From Opitutaceae bacterium (GTDB taxonomy: Bacteria; Verrucomicrobiota; Verrucomicrobiia; Opitutales; Opitutaceae), in contig JAEUHC010000014.1 of the NCBI GenBank assembly GCA_016794785.1, forward strand, positions 372,001-436,000: 64,000 nucleotides of DNA, in the 5' to 3' direction. Position numbers and translations under genes: made by a program. The notes beneath the pieces were generated by a model. It did not search any database. It had not been told where the DNA came from and saw only the letters and a list, made by a program, of their open reading frames with translations. Position 1 is the stretch's first letter; every line of letters starts with the position of its first letter. This document shows positions 8,817 to 17,364 of this stretch, piece by piece.

Positions 8817-9155
8817 ATGAACACCGATCCGATCGACGACTTGCTCAGTTCCTACGCGAAGCAACCGCTGCCCGGCGTGCCCGACCGTCTAGCGGCAGAA
8901 GTGTGGCAGGAGATCGAACTGCGGCGACACCGTGGATTCGGGACGTTGCTCGGGCTAAACTGGCGGGAATTGCTCCACCGGCCGCGGCTCGCGCTGTCGG
9001 CCCTCGGACTGGCCCTGCTCGCCGGCTTGCTGCCTGCGGCGGTGACTCGCTCCGCGGATCACGCGCGTCTCGCTCGCGACTCGTTGCACTTCGAGGTCTT
9101 TTCGCCAGACACACCGTTGGTATTGATCGCCGCCGCCCACTCGGCCCGGAGGTAG
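8817..9155 (+). CDS. Single-pass membrane protein, CnrY-like anti-sigma candidate
   Basis: 112 residues: a cytoplasmic N-terminus of about 50 residues (MNTDPIDDLLSSYAKQPLPG, then RLAAEVWQEIELRRHRG), one membrane helix (LALSALGLALLAGLLPAAVT) and a short periplasmic tail. Its counterpart at 18407-18751 has the same layout, including the Pro-rich segment followed by a VW-I motif. The gene starts a three-gene set of membrane protein, periplasmic sensor and ECF sigma factor in the order of CnrYXH from Cupriavidus, where CnrY holds the sigma factor at the membrane. Sequence identity to CnrY was not tested. Upstream ATG/TTG codons at 8799-8802 lie within the predicted promoter. Confidence 0.7.
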   Translation: MNTDPIDDLLSSYAKQPLPGVPDRLAAEVWQEIELRRHRGFGTLLGLNWRELLHRPRLALSALGLALLAGLLPAAVTRSADHARLARDSLHFEVFSPDTPLVLIAAAHSARR

Positions 9156-9158
9156 GCC

Positions 9159-9587
9159 ATGAAAACGCTGATGGGATTTTTCGTCGCGGTCGTGGCGGTG
9201 GCTGCGCTCTCCTCTCTTTGCACGCTTCAGTGGGTGGAGTCGCGGCGCTCACAAAAAATGGACCCGCACGAGTGGCTGCACAAGGAACTGAGGATCACCC
9301 CGGCTCAGCATCAGGCGCTGGAGCCCATTGAAGAAAAATTTGCGAGCCAAAACCGGAGTCTGCGCGAGCGAATGCGAGAGGCGAATCATCAACTCGCGCT
9401 CGCCATTCGGAAAGGGCAGCCTGATTCGCCGGAGATCGCGGCTGCGATCGGCAAGATTCACCTGCACATGGGTGAACTGCAGAACGCGTCGATTGCGCAT
9501 ATTTTCGAGATGCGCCGTGTGCTGACCCCCGAGCAGGGGGACAAGCTGCTACAGCTTGCCGAACAAGGCTTGGACGTGGTTCCCTAG
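9159..9587 (+). CDS. Periplasmic heavy-metal sensor (CnrX/CpxP-like)
   Basis: 142 residues: an N-terminal signal anchor (MKTLMGFFVAVVAVAALSSL) and a helical periplasmic domain of the metal-resistance/Spy-CpxP type. Visible parts are WLHKELRITPAQHQALEPIE, a long charged helix (FASQNRSLRERMREANHQL) and the closing HIFEMRRVLTPEQGDKLLQL, which fits the LTPEQ signature of these sensors. His residues in HEWLH and HLHMGEL are candidate metal ligands. It begins three bases after the CnrY-like gene and ends seven bases before the sigma factor. In the Cnr system this protein binds Ni/Co and releases CnrY's grip on the sigma factor; the metal here is unknown. Confidence 0.85.
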   Translation: MKTLMGFFVAVVAVAALSSLCTLQWVESRRSQKMDPHEWLHKELRITPAQHQALEPIEEKFASQNRSLRERMREANHQLALAIRKGQPDSPEIAAAIGKIHLHMGELQNASIAHIFEMRRVLTPEQGDKLLQLAEQGLDVVP

Positions 9588-9594
9588 CGCGCCC

Positions 9595-10158
9595 GTGGAC
9601 CCGGACCTGCCGCTCATCGAGGCTTTGCAGGCAGGCGAGGACTTGGCGCTGAACGAGCTGATCCAACGCCACCGCGAGCCGCTTTTCCGCTTTGCGTTTC
9701 GCTACCTGCGCGATGAGACGGCCGCGCGTGACGCGGTTCAGGAGACGTTTGTGCGCGTGTATTTCAAGGCGGCTTCATTCACACCGCAAGCGACCGTCAA
9801 GACGTGGCTCTACATGATTGCCGTCAACCTCTGCCGCGACCGCCTGCGCCGCCTAATCAAACATCGGGGCGACCTCCCGCTCGACGCGCCAAGCGACGAC
9901 GGAGCGCGAACCGAAGTTGCCGACACGCAGCCGATCCCGTCCGAGCAAAGCGCGCAGGCGGACCGGTTCAAAGCCTTGCAGCGGGCTATCGATCAACTCC
10001 CGCACCGGCTCAGACTGGCGCTCGTGTTGTGCGCGCTCGAAGGCAAGAGCCAGAAAGAGGCCGCGGAGATCATGGGCACGACCCCGAAGGCCGTGGAGCT
10101 GCGCATCCATCATGCGAAGGTGAAGCTGCGCGAGTTGCTCGGAGACCTGCAGCGATAG
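9595..10158 (+). CDS. ECF-type RNA polymerase sigma factor (CnrH-like), module 1
   Basis: 187 residues starting at GTG 9595. Region 2 is visible as LNELIQRHREPLFRFAFRYL and DAVQETFVRVYFKAASF, then TWLYMIAVNLCRDRLRR. Region 4 is ALQRAIDQLPHRLRLALVLC followed by the helix-turn-helix SQKEAAEIMGTTPKAVELRI. A TTG at 9556 in the same frame would overlap the sensor gene by 32 bases and add a non-conserved extension. Its partners are the two genes before it. It is likely to read the TGAGGG/CGTA-type sites found in this window, including the one ahead of its own operon. Its 3' end overlaps a convergent small gene (10070-10396) by 89 bases. Confidence 0.92.
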   Translation: MDPDLPLIEALQAGEDLALNELIQRHREPLFRFAFRYLRDETAARDAVQETFVRVYFKAASFTPQATVKTWLYMIAVNLCRDRLRRLIKHRGDLPLDAPSDDGARTEVADTQPIPSEQSAQADRFKALQRAIDQLPHRLRLALVLCALEGKSQKEAAEIMGTTPKAVELRIHHAKVKLRELLGDLQR

Positions 10159-10396
10159 CGAGTCGGCGCGCATCGCCCGGACGTAAGGGGTCATTCTCGG
10201 CCGTGGCCCGCAGGATATTGAGCAACGCGGAAAAGAGATCGCCACACTGCCGGCAACAACAGGTCGGGGCAGCGGAATCGGTGGGGCGCACCCAAAACGC
10301 CTCACCAGGCGCGACGGATTCGTCGCAAAGGTCGCATTTCTCCGCGGTGCGCGGGAATTCTCCGGAGAAGCCTTCGTCTGGACGGATGGAGTTCAT
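10070..10396 (-). CDS. Small Cys-rich (zinc-ribbon-like) protein after CusA
   Basis: 108 residues; ATG at 10396 overlaps the cusA stop as ATGA, suggesting translational coupling. The N-terminal half has two Cys groups, EKCDLCDES and TCCCRQCGDLF, spaced like a small metal-binding ribbon. The C-terminal half is Ala/Arg/Pro-rich. The last 89 bases overlap the convergent sigma-factor gene, which is unusual and lowers confidence in the C-terminus, although the frame is open to the stop at 10070. No signal peptide, so a cytoplasmic metal-binding role is possible. The same open frame extends upstream inside cusA, but that part is a shadow. Confidence 0.5.
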   Translation of the reverse strand: MNSIRPDEGFSGEFPRTAEKCDLCDESVAPGEAFWVRPTDSAAPTCCCRQCGDLFSALLNILRATAENDPLRPGDARRLAIAAGLRATRAASPSHDGCAAPRPSGSCP

Positions 10397-13300
10397 CAGG
10401 AAGCTACCTCGACCGGCGAGACCGGGGCCGGTGCCGGCAAACTCCGTTTCCGCCAAAGGTAAAAAATCGCCGGATAAACCAACAGTTCCATGAGCGTCGA
10501 AGTAACCACACCACCGACCATCGGCGTCGCGATGCGCTTCATCACATCCGCGCCGGTGCCGTGACTCCAAAGTATGGGCAGAAGGCCCGCGATGATGACC
10601 GCCGCCGTCATGGCCTTCGGCCGCACGCGTTTGACGGCACCGTGGTAGATCGCGTCGCGGAGATCGGTCGTGGTTTTTAGCCGGCCCGTTTTTTTCCAGT
10701 CCTCGAAGGCAAGGTCCAGGTAGAGGAGCATCACGACGCCGGTCTCGGCATCGAGGCCGGCGAGAGCGATGATGCCGACCCACACGGCGACGCTCATGTT
10801 GTAGTCGAAAAGGTGCAGCATCCAGAACGCGCCCACGAGCGAGAACGGCACGGCGAGCAGCACGATCGACGTTTTGATCCACGACTTCGTGTTGAGGTAA
10901 ATGATGAAAACGATGATCAGCAGCGTGAGCGGAATCACGATCGCGAGTCGCTTGTGCGCGCGCTCCATGTATTCGAATTGGCCGCTCCAAAAAATGCTGT
11001 AGCCGGGGAGCAGCTTGATTTCGCCGCTCTTGAGCGCGGCGTTTACGGCCGCCTGCGCGTTGCGCACGTAGCGGCCAATGTCCACGCCCGAGACATCCAC
11101 ATAAATCCAGGCGTTCGGCACCCCGCCTTCGCTCTTCACGCCCATCGGGGCGGCGACGACACGGATCTTTGCGAGTTGGCCGAGCGGCACTTGGGCCATT
11201 TCCGCTGCCGCCGGAGTGCCGTTCATCGCGCCCATCCCGGTCGGGGAAGCCGATGTTTTCACCGGAACTCGAATCTCCCGCAACGCTTCGAGGTTCTCCC
11301 GGTAATCGCGCTCGTAGCGCAGAATGACGCCGTAACGCTCGAGTCCCTCGACTGTGGTGGTCAGCGGCATTCCGCCCAAGGCGACTTGCAGCACTTCCTG
11401 CACTTCTCCGATGGTGAGCCCGTAGCGTGCGATCGCGTCGCGATCGATGTCGAACTCGACGTAGTTGCCGCCCATCACGCGCTCGGCGAACACGCTCGAC
11501 GTGCCGGGGACGCCATGAATCAGCGCTTCGAGCTGGCCGGCGATGCGTTCGAGTTCCGGCAGGCTCGGGCCGGCGACTTTGATGCCGACCGGCGTCTTGA
11601 TGCCGGTTGCGAGCATGTCGATGCGCGTCTTGATCGGCATCGTCCACGCATTGGTCAGACCGGGAATTTGCACCGCGGCGTTCATGGCCTGCGTCAACTC
11701 ATCCGGCGTTCGGCGGCGATGCGCGATCACCTTGCCATCCATGTTGCGAATATCGACCGCCGGCCATTCCGCCTCCGGCTTCAGCATGATCGTGGTTTCG
11801 ATCATGTCCATCGGCGCCGGGTCCGTCGCCGTTTCCGCGCGGCCGATTTTTCCGAACACATGCTGCACTTCCGGGAATGCGCGGATCATCTGATCCGTTT
11901 GCTGCAACACCTCCTTCGCCTTGGTCGGCGAGATGCCGGGAAACGTCGTCGGCATGTAGAGCAGGTCGCCTTCGTAGAGCGGCGGCATAAACTCGGAGCC
12001 GAGATTTTGATAGGGAAAGGCGACGCCTGCTTTCGCCGCAATTTGCTTCACGCGGCCTTCCGGCAAACGATCCACGACCCACGCGTTCCACGGAAAGAAC
12101 ACCCAGCCGACGATCACCGCCGCACCGATGATCACGGCCAAGCGGAACTTAATCACCAAGTCCAAGAGCGGGTGATAGAGCCAGATGAGGAACCGGTTGA
12201 CCGGATTTTTCTCCTCGGCGGGGATGCGTCCGCGGATGAAAAAACCCATGAGCACCGGCGCGAGCGTGATCGAGAGCAGCGCCGCCGCCGCCATGGAATA
12301 CGTTTTCGTGAACGCGAGCGGCTTGAAGAGCCGTCCCTCCTGCGCTTGGAGCGTGAACACCGGGAGAAACGAAACCGTAATGACGAGCAGCGAATAGAAC
12401 AGCGTCGGGCCGACCTCGATGGACGCATCGCGAATGATGTCCCAATGCGGCTTCTTGCCGGCGTCATGTTCCAGATGCTTGTGCGCGTTCTCGATCATGA
12501 TGATCACCGCGTCCACCATCGCGCCGATGGCGATGGCGATGCCGCCGAGCGACATGATGTTCGAGCTGATGCCCTGCCCATACATCACCAAAAACGAAGC
12601 CAGCACCGCAATCGGCAGGATGACGATCGCCACCAGCGCGCTGCGAAAATGCAGGAGGAACAGCACGCACACGAACGCGACGACGAGACTCTCTTCGATT
12701 AATTTTTCCTGGAGAGTCTTCACCGCTCGATCCACCAGCGCGGTGCGGTCGTAAACCACGGTGGCCTTCACTCCCTCGGGCAGGCTTAGCATTGCTTGGT
12801 CGAGCCGCTTCTTCACGGCTTGGATCACATCGCGGGCGTCCACGCCGTAGCGCACGACAACGATGCCGCCGACGGTTTCCCCTTCACCGTTGAGTTCGGC
12901 GATGCCACGACGCATGTCCGGCCCAAGTTGCACGTTGGCGACATCGCCGAGCCGAATCGGCGTGCCGCCCGGTCCGCGGCCCACGGCAACTTTGCGGAGG
13001 TCGTCCACGTTCTGGATGTAGCCGCGGACGCGGAGAATGAATTCCTTTTCCGCCATCTCCATCGAGCGCCCGCCGACCTCGCCGTTGCTCTTTTGCACGG
13101 CCATCGCGACCTCGCTAATGGAGAGGTTGTATGCTTGGAGCCGGATCGGATCGACCGTGATCTGATATTGCTTCACGAACCCGCCGACCGATGCGACCTC
13201 GGCCACACCCTCGACGCTGGAAAGCTGGTAGCGCAGAAACCAATCCTGCATCGAGCGGAGTTCGGCGAGATCGTGTTTCGGCGAGTTGAGCGCATACATG

Positions 13301-13719
13301 AACGCCCAGCCGACGCCGGTGGCGTCCGGCCCGAGCCGTGGAGTTACATTTGCAGGCAGACTCGCTTGCAGGCCGCTCAGGTATTCGAGCACGCGGCTGC
13401 GCGCCCAATAGGGATCGGTGCCATCTTCAAAGATGATGTAGACGAAGGAAAATCCGTAGAACGAATAGCCGCGCACGACCTTCGCCGCCGGCACCGACAG
13501 CATCTTGGTCGAGATCGGATAGGTGACTTGATCCTGCACGATCTGCGGGGCCTGACCGGGCCACTCGGTGTAGATGATGACCTGCGTGTCCGAGAGATCG
13601 GGAATCGCGTCGAGCGGGATGTTGCGCAGCGCAAAGGCGCCGCCAAACACCAGCGCGAGCGTGCCCGCGATGACGAGAAACTTGTTCTTGAGCGAAAACT
13701 CGATGATGCGCTGAAGCAT
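10396..13719 (-). CDS. cusA: CusA-type copper/silver efflux RND permease
   Basis: 1107 residues, full length. The start MLQRIIEFSLKNKFLVIAGT and the segment IPLDAIPDLSDTQVIIYTEW are CusA-like, and TM4 carries AIAIGAMVDAVIIMIENAHK, the CusA form with a single central Asp and a Glu. The periplasmic cleft contains SEFMPPLYEGDLLYMP, which includes methionines at the positions used by Escherichia coli CusA for Cu(I)/Ag(I). A second Met-rich stretch (TKMLSVPA, MDMIETTIML) is present. Last RND gene of a DUF3347-TolC-CusB-CusA operon. The match in motifs and the heavy-metal-binding CusB partner together make copper/silver export the best assignment. Confidence 0.93.
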   Translation of the reverse strand: MLQRIIEFSLKNKFLVIAGTLALVFGGAFALRNIPLDAIPDLSDTQVIIYTEWPGQAPQIVQDQVTYPISTKMLSVPAAKVVRGYSFYGFSFVYIIFEDGTDPYWARSRVLEYLSGLQASLPANVTPRLGPDATGVGWAFMYALNSPKHDLAELRSMQDWFLRYQLSSVEGVAEVASVGGFVKQYQITVDPIRLQAYNLSISEVAMAVQKSNGEVGGRSMEMAEKEFILRVRGYIQNVDDLRKVAVGRGPGGTPIRLGDVANVQLGPDMRRGIAELNGEGETVGGIVVVRYGVDARDVIQAVKKRLDQAMLSLPEGVKATVVYDRTALVDRAVKTLQEKLIEESLVVAFVCVLFLLHFRSALVAIVILPIAVLASFLVMYGQGISSNIMSLGGIAIAIGAMVDAVIIMIENAHKHLEHDAGKKPHWDIIRDASIEVGPTLFYSLLVITVSFLPVFTLQAQEGRLFKPLAFTKTYSMAAAALLSITLAPVLMGFFIRGRIPAEEKNPVNRFLIWLYHPLLDLVIKFRLAVIIGAAVIVGWVFFPWNAWVVDRLPEGRVKQIAAKAGVAFPYQNLGSEFMPPLYEGDLLYMPTTFPGISPTKAKEVLQQTDQMIRAFPEVQHVFGKIGRAETATDPAPMDMIETTIMLKPEAEWPAVDIRNMDGKVIAHRRRTPDELTQAMNAAVQIPGLTNAWTMPIKTRIDMLATGIKTPVGIKVAGPSLPELERIAGQLEALIHGVPGTSSVFAERVMGGNYVEFDIDRDAIARYGLTIGEVQEVLQVALGGMPLTTTVEGLERYGVILRYERDYRENLEALREIRVPVKTSASPTGMGAMNGTPAAAEMAQVPLGQLAKIRVVAAPMGVKSEGGVPNAWIYVDVSGVDIGRYVRNAQAAVNAALKSGEIKLLPGYSIFWSGQFEYMERAHKRLAIVIPLTLLIIVFIIYLNTKSWIKTSIVLLAVPFSLVGAFWMLHLFDYNMSVAVWVGIIALAGLDAETGVVMLLYLDLAFEDWKKTGRLKTTTDLRDAIYHGAVKRVRPKAMTAAVIIAGLLPILWSHGTGADVMKRIATPMVGGVVTSTLMELLVYPAIFYLWRKRSLPAPAPVSPVEVAS

Positions 13720-13737
13720 GGCGGCTGAAGCGGTGGG

Positions 13738-15474
13738 TTACTTCAGCTCTGCGCCGCAGGTGAGCATCTTCGATCCGAAGAACGGATTTTTCAGTTCGCC
13801 GGTGCGCTGCAGCCAGCGGCCTTTGCCGGCGACGGGCGCCATCGGGCACTCGAAAACGTGCAAGCCGGCCGTGTGATGGAGATGGTGCTCGCGGCCCACG
13901 TCGGCGACCGCCGTGCTCACGGGCTCAAAGGCCCGGCGCGCGGCGTCGAGGTCCGCTGGCTCCGACAGGCTGTCCTTGAATTTTGCGAGCGGACTCTGCG
14001 GCGCGGATTCGAGGTAGGCGGCCAGCGCGGCGCGCACCGCCGGCAGTTGTTTCGAGTATCCGGCCAAGTCGTCCGCGGCGAGTGGCGTGGCCGCGTCAGC
14101 CATCGCGAGCGCGAGCGTCTTCAGTGTTTCCGGCACCGGCATTTCGGCGGCGGCCTGTTTCATCGTGCCGGCCGTCGAGGTGTCCCCGGCCTTGAGCATT
14201 TTTTGGATCGCCTCGCGGAGCTGGCTTTCCGAATCGAGCATGAACTGTCCCGAGGTCACCACGCGTTCACCGTCGGCCAGTCCTTCGATGACCTCGTAAC
14301 GGCCATCCTGGCTGCGCGCGCCGAGCTTAATTTCACGCGGCTCGAAACTGCCGCCGTCGCGCGCGATGAAGACCGTGTTGCGCTCCCCGCTGCGGAGGAC
14401 CGCCGTCTCCGGCACGAGCACGGCGGAATCGGAAAGCTGCACCGAAAACCGCACATCCACGAACATGCCCGGCCGCAAATCTCCCTCCGCATTCGGGAGC
14501 ACGATCCGCGCCGTCGCGGTCCGCGTCTGCTCGGAGATTTGGGGCAGGATCAACGCCACCTCACCAGTGAGATCGCGCTGGGGTCCGAACGTTGCACGCA
14601 CGGTCGCGGCTTGGCCGGGCCGGACAAACGCCAGATCGTTTTCGTAAATTTGCGCGTGAATCCAAACAGATGAGAGATCGGCCAGCCGATAAATGCGCTC
14701 GCCCGGTTTCATCATTTGGCCGGCGACGGCCATCTTTTCCACGACGATCCCAGCGGCGGGAGCGCGGTAGACATACGTCCGCTGCGCTTCGCCGCCGCGC
14801 TCCAAAGCCGCGATGAATTCGGGTGCTAGGTCGAAAAGCTGGAGGCGCGCGAGCGCGGCCCGCGTGAGCGGTCCGCCCTGCGGACCTTCGCCGCGCTTGC
14901 CCACGACGTAGTTGAGCTGGGCGTTGTAGAGCTCCGGTGAATAGATTTCGAAAAGCGGGTCGCCGGTTTTCACAGGAGTCCACGTCGCGTTGACGAGCAG
15001 CTTTTCCACCCACCCCTCGTATTTGATCGTGATGTCGCGAAACGTGCGCTCGTCGTAGGCCACGCTGCCGACGCTGCGAATCTCACGCTTCACCGGACCG
15101 CGCGTGACCAGATCCGTCTTGAGATTCATCCGCTGCACGGTGGCCGCATCGATCTGAATCGTGGGTGCACTGGAGTCGCCACCTTCGTAAACCGGCACCA
15201 TGTCCATGCCCATCGAGTCCTTGGCGGGCTTGGGGCTGACTTCCGCACTCATGGTCGACTTGTAGTGCTGAATCTTGCGTTCACCGCCGCCACCCGTGTT
15301 CGCCCGAATTGGCGTCAGCGCCATCGCGCAGACCGGACACGGCCCCGGCTGCTTCTTTATGATTTGCGGGTGCATCCCGCAGGTCCAAAGTTGCTCGGCG
15401 GCGAGCAAGCCAGTCACGAATAAAACGAGCAGCAACACGACGCGCGCGACATGGAAGGGAAAGGGGAATTTCAT
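13738..15474 (-). CDS. cusB: CusB-type adaptor with N-terminal metal-binding and C-terminal DUF3347 domains
   Basis: 578 residues, longer than a plain adaptor. After a signal peptide (MKFPFPFHVARVVLLLVLF) comes a heavy-metal-binding domain, LWTCGMHPQIIKKQPGPCPV followed by CAM. The adaptor core follows, with EGWVEKLLVNATWTPVKTGD and the usual lipoyl and barrel segments, to about residue 430. The last 140 residues form a DUF3347-like domain ending KNPFFGSKMLTCGAELK, closely similar to the stand-alone protein at 16859-17299 (KNPYYGKMMLTCGAPK). Both tails also share a Met/Cys pair in a CPM motif (ECPM, NCPM). These are plausible Cu ligands. A frame extension to 15543 overlaps the TolC gene and was not used. 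Confidence 0.92.
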   Translation of the reverse strand: MKFPFPFHVARVVLLLVLFVTGLLAAEQLWTCGMHPQIIKKQPGPCPVCAMALTPIRANTGGGGERKIQHYKSTMSAEVSPKPAKDSMGMDMVPVYEGGDSSAPTIQIDAATVQRMNLKTDLVTRGPVKREIRSVGSVAYDERTFRDITIKYEGWVEKLLVNATWTPVKTGDPLFEIYSPELYNAQLNYVVGKRGEGPQGGPLTRAALARLQLFDLAPEFIAALERGGEAQRTYVYRAPAAGIVVEKMAVAGQMMKPGERIYRLADLSSVWIHAQIYENDLAFVRPGQAATVRATFGPQRDLTGEVALILPQISEQTRTATARIVLPNAEGDLRPGMFVDVRFSVQLSDSAVLVPETAVLRSGERNTVFIARDGGSFEPREIKLGARSQDGRYEVIEGLADGERVVTSGQFMLDSESQLREAIQKMLKAGDTSTAGTMKQAAAEMPVPETLKTLALAMADAATPLAADDLAGYSKQLPAVRAALAAYLESAPQSPLAKFKDSLSEPADLDAARRAFEPVSTAVADVGREHHLHHTAGLHVFECPMAPVAGKGRWLQRTGELKNPFFGSKMLTCGAELK

Positions 15475-15487
15475 CGGACGGAAAATT

Positions 15488-16852
15488 TCACCGCGGCGGC
15501 GTGGCGGCGTCGGCCAGAAGGGGAACGTCCGAGGGCGCGGCATCGGCGGTGAGCAGCAACAAATCGACCACGGCGTTCTCCCGTTCTTGGAGGGCTTTCA
15601 ATCGTTCGAGTCGCATCAGCACCGGCATGTGCTGGGCATCGGTGATCATCGCCGCGCTGCCGCTGCCAGACTGATAGCCGGCCTCGACGGACGCGGCAAG
15701 GCGCGAGAGATTGGGCAAGGCGGTGTCGTCAATGTAAGTGATCATCCGGTCGGCGTCGCGCACCATGAAGAGTGTCTGGGCCAACTCTGCGGCGAGGGTC
15801 AGTTGCTCGGCGCTCACGCGCGCGACGGCGGCGGCGTGCCGCGCCTCCGCGGCGCCGATAGTCGCGGCGATCTTGTCCCGCCACACCGGCAGGGTGAGCG
15901 TGGCGGTCGGGCGCACCATCAGCGGGTTCGCCCGGAGGTCCGCCATCGCACCCAAGCTGAAATCGGGCGTGCGTGAGGTGCGCGCGGTTTCGACCGCGGC
16001 GACCGCCATTGCGACCATCGCACGCATTTTTGCCAAGTCGGCATTTCGCGCGAGGAGCCGCCGCCACAATTCGTCATCGTCGGGGAGCGCCGTCGCTTCG
16101 AGCTTGGCATTCGGCCACGCGGGGTTCGGGTCACCCGGCGCAATTCCGAGCGTCGCCTTGAATCGCGCCCACGCCGCCACCAGTCGGTCGGTCAAGACCA
16201 GGTGGTGAGTGTGATGCTCAGCGATCTGGTTCTTCAGCCGAACTTGCGCTTCGAGGGAGCCCATCGTCCGCCCGGTCGCGTAGTCTGCGCCCGAGAGGGC
16301 GAGGGCCTGCTCCAAAATGCGGACGGAATCCATATAGAGCCCGCGCGCCTCCTGCGCGTAGGCTAGTTCGATCCAGGCCTTGCGCACCTCGGCCGCCGTG
16401 CGAAACACCGTAGCGGCATAGGCGCGGTAGGCGACATCGCTCGTCGCAGCCGCCTCGCGACCCAGTGCCGCGCGTTTGCGGGGCGCCGTCAGATCGAACA
16501 TGACGCCCGGCATGAACGTCATGAGCGTGTCGGTGATGTCGGCCTCGAAGGTGAGCTGCGGATCAGGCAGCGAGCGGGCGCGCGTGATGTCCAACACGGC
16601 GGCGCGCCAGTCGTGATACGCCGCCTCGACCGCGGGGTGATTGAGGACCGCGTAACGAATAAACTCCGCGGGCGGCGAATCCAGCCGCAGGGTGGGCAGG
16701 ACTGGTTTCGCCGCGTGCGGCCGAAGTTCCGTGCCGACGCGGGCAACCTGATCGCGCGCAGTTTTCTCCGTCGCAATCGGCGTGCCGATGCAGCCTGCGA
16801 GCGAGCCCATCGCCAATGCCAAGACCGGAAGGGAAAAGGACTGCGCGCGCAT
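15488..16852 (-). CDS. cusC: TolC-family outer membrane lipoprotein (CusC-like)
   Basis: 454 residues. The signal peptide ends in the lipobox MGSLAGC, so it is an acylated outer-membrane factor like CusC/OprM. Hairpin repeats of the OEP family are recognisable: FIRYAVLNHPAVEAAYHDWR and later VETARTSRTPDFSLG and AARHAAAVARVSAEQLTLAA. It lies 6 bases after the DUF3347 gene and 13 bases before cusB in the same direction. The partner pump is CusA-like, so the tripartite system should cross both membranes. Confidence 0.9.
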   Translation of the reverse strand: MRAQSFSLPVLALAMGSLAGCIGTPIATEKTARDQVARVGTELRPHAAKPVLPTLRLDSPPAEFIRYAVLNHPAVEAAYHDWRAAVLDITRARSLPDPQLTFEADITDTLMTFMPGVMFDLTAPRKRAALGREAAATSDVAYRAYAATVFRTAAEVRKAWIELAYAQEARGLYMDSVRILEQALALSGADYATGRTMGSLEAQVRLKNQIAEHHTHHLVLTDRLVAAWARFKATLGIAPGDPNPAWPNAKLEATALPDDDELWRRLLARNADLAKMRAMVAMAVAAVETARTSRTPDFSLGAMADLRANPLMVRPTATLTLPVWRDKIAATIGAAEARHAAAVARVSAEQLTLAAELAQTLFMVRDADRMITYIDDTALPNLSRLAASVEAGYQSGSGSAAMITDAQHMPVLMRLERLKALQERENAVVDLLLLTADAAPSDVPLLADAATPPR

Positions 16853-16858
16853 TCGGGG

Positions 16859-17299
16859 TTACTTCGTCGCTTTAGGCGCACCGCAGGTGAGCATCATTTT
16901 CCCGTAGTAGGGATTTTTCACGTCCTTCGAGGTCTGAATCCAATCGGCGTGCATCATCGGGCAGTTCATGACGACGTAGCCCTTTTCACCCGCCGCCAGC
17001 GGCTCGACGGCTGCGCTCAGTGACTTGAACGCGTTGCGGGCCGCGTCGATGTCCTTGGCCTTGGCGACCGCCGTCGCTTTCGGCGCGATGGCCTTGTTCA
17101 TGTCGCTCATCCCGGCGTGCTCGGCCACGGCGGCGGCGGCGGTCTTGGCGGCGGGGAAATCGTCGGCGGCCAGCGCCGCGGAAATCTTCACATAGGAGGA
17201 AAGAATATCGGTTTTCATGTTCATGGAGTCGGCCGCGCCGAGGCGCGCGACGCCGAGAATTAAACCGACGAGGAGGAATAGACGGGATAGACGAATCAT
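16859..17299 (-). CDS. Periplasmic DUF3347 protein, first gene of the cus operon
   Basis: 146 residues with a signal peptide (MIRLSRLFLLVGLILGVARL) and a DUF3347 fold: DILSSYVKISAALAADDFPA, an Ala-rich helical bundle, then VMNCPMMHADWIQTSKDVKN and the closing YYGKMMLTCG. Met and Cys residues cluster in this closing part (NCPMMH, MMLTCG). The same domain is fused to CusB two genes downstream, which argues for a shared substrate such as Cu(I). Promoter-like site 4 lies 38 bases upstream. The frame extends to 17365, but the ATG at 17299 starts the signal peptide. Confidence 0.85.
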   Translation of the reverse strand: MIRLSRLFLLVGLILGVARLGAADSMNMKTDILSSYVKISAALAADDFPAAKTAAAAVAEHAGMSDMNKAIAPKATAVAKAKDIDAARNAFKSLSAAVEPLAAGEKGYVVMNCPMMHADWIQTSKDVKNPYYGKMMLTCGAPKATK

Positions 17300-17336
17300 G
17301 GAAGGAACTGAGTTGATGGTTATGGTTGCGGCGGGT

Positions 17337-17364
17337 GATACGCCGGGCCGGCGCAAAACCCTCA
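17337..17364 (-). promoter_or_regulatory. ECF-type promoter site 4, in front of the cus operon
   Basis: Minus strand: TGAGGG (17364-17359), 16 bases, CGTATC (17342-17337), followed by AC. The -35-like box overlaps the stop codon of the second sigma-factor gene, so the cus operon can be transcribed both from here and by read-through. Leader about 30 bases. Confidence 0.6.

Noticed and set aside
10397..11647. Upstream extension of the small Cys-rich frame through cusA
   Set aside because: Shadow of cusA; protein-like sequence begins only at the ATG overlapping the cusA stop.
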